Assembly (NCBI GenBank): GCA_002348345.1
Contig: DEAY01000202.1
Location: 1-12,825, forward strand
Length of the DNA stretch: 12,825 nucleotides
Direction of reading: 5' to 3'
Source of the DNA: Verrucomicrobia bacterium UBA2970
GTDB lineage: Bacteria > Verrucomicrobiota > Verrucomicrobiia > Limisphaerales > AAA164-E04
The notes beneath the pieces are model-generated. The model saw nothing but the letters and a program-made list of their open reading frames with translations. It ran no database searches and was not told where the DNA came from. Below are positions 8,254-12,825 of this stretch, in pieces. The position numbers and the translations under genes are program-made. Each line of letters opens with the position of its first letter. Position 1 is the stretch's first letter.

Positions 8254-9432
8254 CACTCTCCCCGCTCTCGGTAAAGGGCCAATAAGCGTTCCAGGTGTTT
8301 CTCACGGCCAAATTCCCTCCGCACCTTCTCCATCCCTGCGAGCCCCATGCGCTTCCGCAGTTCGGAATCATCAAGCAGCACTTTGACCCGATTGCTCATG
8401 GCCGCCGTATCGTTTCGTCCGACCAAGTATCCCGTCTTTTCGTCTTCCAGCCAATCCCTCACACCACCGACATTGAACCCGACGACGGGCACTCCCCGTG
8501 CCATCGCTTCGATTCCCACGATCCCGAAGGGTTCCGCCCAGAGAGACGGGAAAATCACAGCGGTCGCCGCCTGAACGAGATCGGCGACCCCCTTTCGATC
8601 CCTCCAACCGCTCATCTCGATCCGATTCAGGCAACCCCGCTGATCAGCCTCGTCGCGGATCAATCGGCGCATGGCATCATCAGGATCTCCTACAATCGTT
8701 CCCCGCACGTTTTTCGGCAAGCGGCTGACCACATCGATGAAGGGCAGGATTCCTTTGGCTTCACGGACTCGTCCCACAAAAAGAACGCTCGGGGAAGAAG
8801 TGGCCGACGGCGGGCTTGTTCCCACCTCGACCGGAGAAAAGTAGTGGAGGACCTCAAGGTGTTCTTGAGGGCCGATGCTTTGAACGAAGCGACTGGCAAC
8901 ATAGTGACTGTTTGCCAGGATCCGCGTAAACCGGGACGCGTTCCTCCTGATGTATTGGACTCGCGAATAAAAGGCCCACCCCGCCGGCATCCGGATCGTT
9001 TGACACCCTCTGACAAAACCGATTGGAAAGCACAGGGCGGAGCACCCTCGGGAACAGATCCCCCCCCCGGCGGTAATAGAGCCCAGAGGAAGGGCAGAGG
9101 TAGCGGTAGTCGTGAAGATGAAGGATCGTCGGTCCGTAATCCAAACATGATTCCAAGGTTCCCGAATTGAAGACGCCGTGGACATGGCAAACGTCCGGTC
9201 GATACGACTGCAGGACGGCATCCATTTCCGTGCGGCCCTGCCGATGGCGTCCCCATGACACCGACGAGATCGATGGCACATGAAAACTCGGAGAATGGGC
9301 CTCGGAATCACCACTGCCGAACGCGAATCCGACCTCAAGCCCCCGCCCCCGAAGAGAACGGATCAGGGATAAGGCGTAAACCTCAACGCCTCCCTTATAG
9401 GCAAGGTGGTCGTTGATATGAAGCACTCTCAT
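8253..9432 (-). CDS. GT4 glycosyltransferase interrupted by a +1 frameshift at a G9 tract
   Basis: Two overlapping frames each hold half of one GT4 protein. The first, from the ATG at 9432, encodes MRVLHINDHLAYKGGVEVYA, then DVCHVHG and HLHDYRYLCPSSGLYYRRGG, and then loses family character and stops at 8854 (192 residues). The second frame takes over at 9059 with ICSRGCSALCF and runs to the TGA at 8253-8255, including VLFVGRVREAKG and a complete E-x7-E motif in AEPFGIVGIEA. The switch falls exactly at nine consecutive G residues (9068-9060 on this strand). Deleting one G joins 124 and 268 residues into a normal-length 392-residue enzyme, and reunites a Cys cluster (YLCP with C-x3-C-x3-C) seen in related GT4 proteins. 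As read, the product is truncated before the catalytic C-terminal domain. It could be a phase-variable gene, a site of transcriptional slippage, a pseudogene or a sequencing error. No Shine-Dalgarno is visible; TTG at 9447 is an alternative start. Confidence 0.85.
9060..9068 (-). repeat. Nine-base poly-G tract at the frameshift
   Basis: Nine C residues on the plus strand (nine G on the coding strand) sit where the glycosyltransferase frame breaks. Eight G would give an in-frame gene. Tracts of this length slip readily in replication, and equally in some sequencing chemistries. Confidence 0.95.
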
Positions 9433-9438
9433 GCCAAG

Positions 9439-9452
9439 GTGGCTCAAGCCAC
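9439..9452 (-). other. Inverted repeat just upstream of the first glycosyltransferase start
   Basis: The plus strand reads GTGGCT-CA-AGCCAC, so RNA from the minus strand can form a five-pair stem with a UUGA loop ending six bases before the ATG at 9432. It occupies the place where a Shine-Dalgarno would sit. Next to it, TAGAAT (9458-9453 on the minus strand) resembles a -10 element but has no -35 partner. Role unknown. Confidence 0.35.
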
Positions 9453-9569
9453 ATTCTAATCAAATCGACGACCGCAACCGGGTCTTCCTGTCGCCTCAAT
9501 CCGGCGAAGACAAGATCGCCAGGAGGGCGGCATGAGTCACCGGGAAACGTCGACAGTGTTTGAGCGGTT

Positions 9570-9645
9570 TGGTGGAGCCGAGGGGAGTCGAACCCCTGAC
9601 CCCCACAATGCCATTGTGGTGCTCTACCAACTGAGCTACGACCCC
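9570..9645 (-). tRNA. tRNA-Ala (anticodon GGC)
   Basis: The 76-base minus-strand sequence folds as a complete cloverleaf. The acceptor stem is GGGGTCG with CGGCTCC, the D arm GCTC..GAGC, the anticodon stem CCACA/TGTGG around loop ATGGCAT, and the T arm AGGGG-TTCGACT-CCCCT. The loop places GGC at 34-36, which reads GCC (Ala). The third acceptor pair is G3-U70, the alanine identity element. The discriminator A and a genome-encoded CCA complete the 3' end. Confidence 0.97.
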
Positions 9646-9850
9646 AAAACCGTGTCAGGGCGGGGAGTCTCTCATTCGTCGCTCAGAATTGTCAAAGGAT
9701 AAATCGCCCCATAAAAGAGACCTTTCTGCTATCTCGACTTACGCGTCCTCAGGCTCACTTTCAAAAAAGAAACTGGAGCGTGGCTGGAGAGTTCGCTAAG
9801 CTCTCAATGATCTCACCGTCGCCACATACCCGAACCCTGAACTCTTTGGC
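9646..9850. other. Intergenic region between tRNA-Ala and the DUF4432 gene
   Basis: Apart from the tRNA promoter at its left end, this divergent region contains GAGAG and CTCTC arms around a nine-base loop at about 9787-9805. It has no clear Shine-Dalgarno before the ATG at 9851 and no convincing sigma70 pair for the rightward genes. No small gene was found. Confidence 0.4.
9667..9695 (-). promoter_or_regulatory. Candidate promoter of the tRNA-Ala gene
   Basis: On the minus strand a perfect TTGACA (9695-9690) is followed after 17 bases by AGAGAC (9672-9667), a poor -10. The GC-rich TCCCCGCCC that follows resembles the discriminator of stringently controlled stable-RNA promoters and ends about 13 bases before the tRNA. 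The -35 and its position are good; the -10 is the weak part. Confidence 0.45.
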
Positions 9851-11104
9851 ATGAAAGCATCATTCGCCCCCTGCTTACTCTCTCTGTCTATCATCTCTTT
9901 GCACGCTGCCGCTCCCTACACCAAGACGCTGACCAGCGTCAGCCAGAACATCCAGACGACCCACTGGCACCTGGATCATCAGGATCTGTCCCTGCAGACC
10001 TCGGAAAAATGGTCCGTCCGACACCGCGTGCTCCATGGTGGCAAGCAAGAGGGAGTTGAGTTGATCGAGGTGGACAACGGCAAGCTTCGGTTCAGCGTCA
10101 TCCCCACCCGCGGCATGAGTGTGTTCGAGGTGGAAACGGATCACGTTCGACTGGGCTGGCAATCCCCGGTCAAGGAGATGGTCCACCCTCGCCACATGAA
10201 CCTTCAAAGTCGAGGGGGACTGGGATGGTTGGAGGGCTTCAATGAATGGATGGTTCGCTGCGGTCTCGAGTCAGCAGGTCACCCCGGTCAGGACAAATTC
10301 ATCAACAACGTTGGCGACGAGGCGACCATGGATTTGACGCTTCACGGAAAAATCGGAAACATTCCCGCCTCGGAAGTCCAGGTAATCGTTGAACGGCAGG
10401 CCCCTTATCGAATTCGAATTCGGGGTCGCGTCGATGAGCGAATGTTTTATGGCCCCCAACTCGAATTGTGGACGGAACTCTCCACGACCATGGGGAGCTC
10501 CACCTTCCAAATCCAGGATTCGCTGACCAATCACGGCGGAAGCGAACAGGAGTTTCAGGTCCTCTATCATGGCAATTACGGTCCCGGGCTTCTTGAGGAA
10601 GGCAGCCAACTCGTCGCTCCCATCGAGCGGGTCAGTCCCTTCAACGCCCATGCGGCCCAATCAATTCAAACCCACGAGACCTATGGCCCCCCGACTTCCG
10701 GATTCATCGAACAAGTCTATTGTATTCGTCCCTATGCCGACCCACTGGGTAAAACCACCCTTCTCCTCCACAACGCTGGGGGTGACCGAGGCGTGAGCAT
10801 GACCTACTCCCTCAAGGATCTCCCCTATCTCACCCAGTGGAAGAATTCGGCCGATCTCAAATCAGGTTATGTGACAGGAATCGAGCCCGGCACGGGTTTC
10901 CCTTACAACCGGCGTGTCGAACGACACTATGGCCGAGTTCCCAAGTTGAAGTCGGGTGAAACCAGAAGTTTTTCCCTTCGATTTACCATCCTCGAGAACT
11001 CAGAAAAGGTGGATGAGGCAAAACAGACGGTGGAAGCCATCCTCGGAGGACGCCCCACCACGAAACAAGAGGAACCGGAGGCCGATCTGAGCCAATTCCA
11101 ATAG
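9851..11104 (+). CDS. Secreted DUF4432 family protein (aldose 1-epimerase-like fold)
   Basis: The 417-residue protein starts with a Sec signal peptide (residues 1 to about 21, cut near HAAA), which supports the ATG at 9851 despite the lack of a visible ribosome site. The body has DUF4432 wording: VIPTRGM (83-89), LHGKIGN (164-170), YHGNYG (239-244) and GIEPGTGFPYNRRVER (343-358). His165, His240 and Glu345 are candidate active-site residues by analogy with galactose-mutarotase-like sugar-binding beta-sandwiches, where His and Glu do the chemistry. DUF4432 enzymes are generally thought to act on sugars or sugar derivatives, but no reaction is firmly known to me for this subgroup. Most family members I recall lack a signal peptide, so export is notable. 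The gene lies 20 bases before an exported Gfo/Idh/MocA oxidoreductase in the same direction, suggesting a two-gene operon for processing a carbohydrate outside the cytoplasm. Confidence 0.85.
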   Translation: MKASFAPCLLSLSIISLHAAAPYTKTLTSVSQNIQTTHWHLDHQDLSLQTSEKWSVRHRVLHGGKQEGVELIEVDNGKLRFSVIPTRGMSVFEVETDHVRLGWQSPVKEMVHPRHMNLQSRGGLGWLEGFNEWMVRCGLESAGHPGQDKFINNVGDEATMDLTLHGKIGNIPASEVQVIVERQAPYRIRIRGRVDERMFYGPQLELWTELSTTMGSSTFQIQDSLTNHGGSEQEFQVLYHGNYGPGLLEEGSQLVAPIERVSPFNAHAAQSIQTHETYGPPTSGFIEQVYCIRPYADPLGKTTLLLHNAGGDRGVSMTYSLKDLPYLTQWKNSADLKSGYVTGIEPGTGFPYNRRVERHYGRVPKLKSGETRSFSLRFTILENSEKVDEAKQTVEAILGGRPTTKQEEPEADLSQFQ

Positions 11105-11110
11105 CCCAGC

Positions 11111-11116
11111 AGGAGG
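11111..11116 (+). promoter_or_regulatory. Strong Shine-Dalgarno for the Gfo/Idh/MocA gene
   Basis: AGGAGG lies eight bases before the ATG at 11125 and inside the 20-base gap after the DUF4432 stop. It is the clearest ribosome site in the window and sets this start. Confidence 0.8.
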
Positions 11117-11124
11117 ATCATCGC

Positions 11125-12408
11125 ATGAAACATTCCATGACTCGTCGCACCTTCATCAGGGATTCGGCCAAGGTGACGGCTGCCGCTTCGGCTCTCAAGG
11201 CACCGTTTTTGGGGCGGGCCCAGTCATCACCGAGCAACCGGATTGTCGTCGGGGTGATGGGTTTGGGCCGGGGCATGGCGCATATCAACAACTCCCTTGC
11301 CCTTGCCGATGTGGAGGTTGGAGCAGTCTGTGATGTCGACCAAACGCGGATCGACCGGGCCCTCGCCGCTGTCCGCAAGGCTGGATCGGACAAAACAAAG
11401 GGAGTCCAGGATTTCCGCCGACTGCTCGACAACAAGCACATCGATGTCATCATGATCGCGACCTGCAATCACTGGCATGCCCCAGCCACCATTCTCGCCT
11501 GCTCGGCCGGGAAACATGTCTATGTCGAGAAACCCGGTAGTCATAATCCTCATGAGGGAGAAATGATGGTGGCCGCTGCTCGGAAGAATAACCGCGTGGT
11601 GCAAATGGGGAACCAGCGACGCAGTTGGCCGGCGATCATCGAGGCGATCACGCGGATCAAGAGCGGGGATATCGGCAAGGTGACCTACGCCCGTTGCTGG
11701 TATAACAATGCCCGGGGATCCATCGGCAAAGGAAAACCCGCTCCCATTCCCGCTCATCTCGATTACAACATCTGGCAGGGCCCCGCTCCCGAACGTCCCT
11801 ACAAGGACAATCTGGTTCACTACAACTGGCATTGGCATTGGCATTGGGGTAACGGCGAACTGGGCAACAATGGCATTCATGCCCTTGATCTTTGCCGCTG
11901 GGGATTGGATGTGGACTACCCGTTGCGGGTCACATACAACGGCGGCCGGTTCCATTTCGATGACGATCAGGAAACCCCGGATACCGGCACTGCTGTGTTT
12001 GATTTCGGCGACAAAGGAGCCTCATGGGAATGCAGCAGTTGCCTTCCCCGCAGAGATGAATCACTTGATTTTGTCAGGTTTTACGGCACCAAAGGGACGC
12101 TCGGGATCGCCGGATCGGGATACCGCATTTACGACCTCACTGGAAAGGAAACCGAAACCGTCAAGGGCGAAGGCGGCGACCGCTCCCACATGGCCAACTT
12201 CTTCGATTGTGTCCGTTCCGGAAAAACCCCCAATTCAGAAATCGAGATTGGCCAAAAGAGCACTCTCATGTGTCACCTGGGCAATATCGCTTACCGAACC
12301 GGATCGATGGTTCACTTTGATCCGAAAGGACGTCGGATTGTCAACAACGCTGCCGCCGAGGCCCTATGGGCGCGATCCTACCGCCCGGGATGGGAACCCG
12401 TGGTGTAG
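11125..12408 (+). CDS. Tat-exported Gfo/Idh/MocA family NAD(P)-dependent oxidoreductase
   Basis: The 427-residue protein opens with a twin-arginine signal (TRRTFIRD, Arg7-Arg8) and a modestly hydrophobic, Ala-rich stretch to about residue 32. Tat export fits a protein that folds around its dinucleotide cofactor before crossing the membrane. The N-terminal Rossmann fold has GLGRG (46-50) and ends in the family motif EKP (135-137), with Lys136 the usual catalytic Lys. The C-terminal domain carries GNGELGNNGIHALDLCRW, with His252 the likely catalytic base. Relatives convert sugars, inositols or glycosides by oxidation at a ring carbon; this substrate is unknown. Residues 235-241 are an alternating Trp-His run encoded by a TGGCAT repeat. 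The gene is 20 bases after the DUF4432 gene, so the two are probably co-transcribed and act in the same compartment. It converges on another Gfo/Idh/MocA gene. Confidence 0.9.
   Translation: MKHSMTRRTFIRDSAKVTAAASALKAPFLGRAQSSPSNRIVVGVMGLGRGMAHINNSLALADVEVGAVCDVDQTRIDRALAAVRKAGSDKTKGVQDFRRLLDNKHIDVIMIATCNHWHAPATILACSAGKHVYVEKPGSHNPHEGEMMVAAARKNNRVVQMGNQRRSWPAIIEAITRIKSGDIGKVTYARCWYNNARGSIGKGKPAPIPAHLDYNIWQGPAPERPYKDNLVHYNWHWHWHWGNGELGNNGIHALDLCRWGLDVDYPLRVTYNGGRFHFDDDQETPDTGTAVFDFGDKGASWECSSCLPRRDESLDFVRFYGTKGTLGIAGSGYRIYDLTGKETETVKGEGGDRSHMANFFDCVRSGKTPNSEIEIGQKSTLMCHLGNIAYRTGSMVHFDPKGRRIVNNAAAEALWARSYRPGWEPVV
11827..11847 (+). repeat. TGGCAT hexanucleotide repeat (3.5 copies) inside the oxidoreductase gene
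   Basis: Three exact TGGCAT units plus TGG encode alternating Trp and His at residues 235-241. The repeat is in frame, so a change of one unit adds or removes one Trp-His pair without breaking the gene. Confidence 0.9.
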
Positions 12409-12409
12409 C

Positions 12410-12422
12410 CCTCGTTACGAGG
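12410..12422. terminator. Possible weak hairpin between convergent oxidoreductase genes
   Basis: CCTCG-TTA-CGAGG lies one base after the stop of the rightward gene. A five-pair stem without a T-run on either side is too weak to call an intrinsic terminator with confidence. Confidence 0.25.
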
Positions 12423-12452
12423 AATCCAGACGCGGCGAACCGGATCCTGGAG

Positions 12453-12825
12453 CTAGAGCCCTTCCACTTCCCAGCCACGCCGGTATTCACGGCGAATGAA
12501 GGGCGCGGCCTCCGGGTCACCCGGAACACCAAGCGCTGCCGAATCCCATTGGATCGAACGGCCGAGCCGCAAGGCAACATTCCCGAGAAGAACTGCCTCG
12601 GTCAACGGCCCCGCATAACTGAAAGGACAGGTCGCTGTTCCCTCGCCGCGACAGGCATTCGTCCACTGCATGTAGTGATTGGCCGCTGGCTCGCTTTCGA
12701 TGACATGACCCCGGAAGTTCTCTTCCGGCCATAGATACGGACCTCGATCATACTCCACGTAGAGGTTGCCCTTTTCTCCCACAAACAGGATTCCGTTCTT
12801 GGTCATTTCAAACCCAGCCGGAGCC
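12453..12825 (-). CDS. Gfo/Idh/MocA family oxidoreductase, C-terminal part (5' end outside window)
   Basis: The frame is open from the right edge to the TAG at 12455-12453, about 123 residues. The visible part begins near AGFEMTKNGILFVGEKG, the typical C-terminal-domain strand where the substrate side of PVC Gfo/Idh/MocA proteins is built. It continues with HYMQWTNACRGEG and PLTEAVLLGNVALRLG, the conserved helix pair near the family's C-terminus, and ends in IRREYRRGWEVEGL. The internal ATG at 12806 is not the start. The Rossmann fold, EKP motif and any signal peptide lie beyond the edge. It is a different subgroup from the upstream convergent gene: here the glycine segment is VGEKGNL, against YGTKGTL in the other. 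Together they suggest several paralogous sugar oxidoreductases at this locus. Substrate unknown. Confidence 0.85.
   Translation of the reverse strand, partial: APAGFEMTKNGILFVGEKGNLYVEYDRGPYLWPEENFRGHVIESEPAANHYMQWTNACRGEGTATCPFSYAGPLTEAVLLGNVALRLGRSIQWDSAALGVPGDPEAAPFIRREYRRGWEVEGL

Noticed and set aside
8240..8374. Longer N-terminus (45 extra residues) for the second glycosyltransferase
   Set aside because: The extension overlaps the upstream gene, lacks protein character, and a good ribosome site supports the start at 8239.
8295..9170. Forward frame of 291 codons opposite the split glycosyltransferase
   Set aside because: Rich in Pro, Arg and Ser with no domain; it is antisense to well-conserved GT4 motifs.
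8854..9447. The 5' glycosyltransferase frame as a separate 197-residue gene
   Set aside because: Its last 68 or so residues after the G tract lose all family character, while the matching sequence continues in the other frame; it is the front half of one split gene.
9433..9645. tRNA-Ala as attachment site of an island carrying the glycosyltransferases
   Set aside because: No integrase, transposase or second copy of the tRNA 3' end was found in the window, and base composition does not shift there.
11227..11955. Reverse frame of 242 codons opposite the Tat oxidoreductase
   Set aside because: Antisense to the EKP and glycine-rich motifs of a well-supported gene; no recognisable content.

Overview
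The window looks like chromosomal DNA from a member of the PVC superphylum, most likely a Verrucomicrobiota bacterium and less likely a planctomycete. The main evidence is a 1376-residue secreted protein that joins a ThuA-like domain, an SGNH-like domain, a 'membrane-bound dehydrogenase' propeller, a HEAT-like region and a CxxCH cytochrome c domain. This architecture is typical of PVC bacteria. A Tat-exported Gfo/Idh/MocA oxidoreductase beside a DUF4432 protein, and a second Gfo/Idh/MocA gene, fit the same group. The DNA is moderately GC-rich throughout, and no segment stands out as foreign in composition by eye.

Layout, left to right. (1) 1-624 (+): the C-terminal 207 residues of an error-prone DNA polymerase, DnaE2. 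(2) 851-2767 (+): a soluble hybrid histidine kinase, with a degenerate receiver, a PAS-like domain, HisKA, HATPase and an intact C-terminal receiver. (3) 2904-7034 (+): the large PVC-type heme protein. (4) 9432-7079 (-): two GT4-type glycosyltransferase genes in an apparent operon. The first is split by a +1 frameshift at a nine-G tract; the second follows 13 bases after its stop codon. (5) 9570-9645 (-): tRNA-Ala(GGC) with encoded CCA and a candidate stable-RNA promoter. (6) 9851-12408 (+): a two-gene unit of a secreted DUF4432 protein (aldose-epimerase-like fold) and a Tat-exported Gfo/Idh/MocA oxidoreductase. (7) 12453-12825 (-): the C-terminal end of a second Gfo/Idh/MocA oxidoreductase that runs off the window.

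How the genes may work together. The large heme protein and the DUF4432/Gfo pair probably act outside the cytoplasm on carbohydrates or carbohydrate-derived compounds, with a c-type heme to carry electrons away; substrates cannot be read from sequence. The glycosyltransferases probably build a surface glycan or exopolysaccharide. DnaE2 belongs to SOS mutagenesis, and the kinase has no neighbour that reveals its signal.

The observation most worth following up is the G9 tract inside the first glycosyltransferase. Removing one G restores a single 392-residue GT4 protein with all its motifs. The tract is therefore either a phase-variable on/off switch for a surface glycan, a slippage site, a true pseudogene, or a homopolymer sequencing error. 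Reads across the tract would decide between them.
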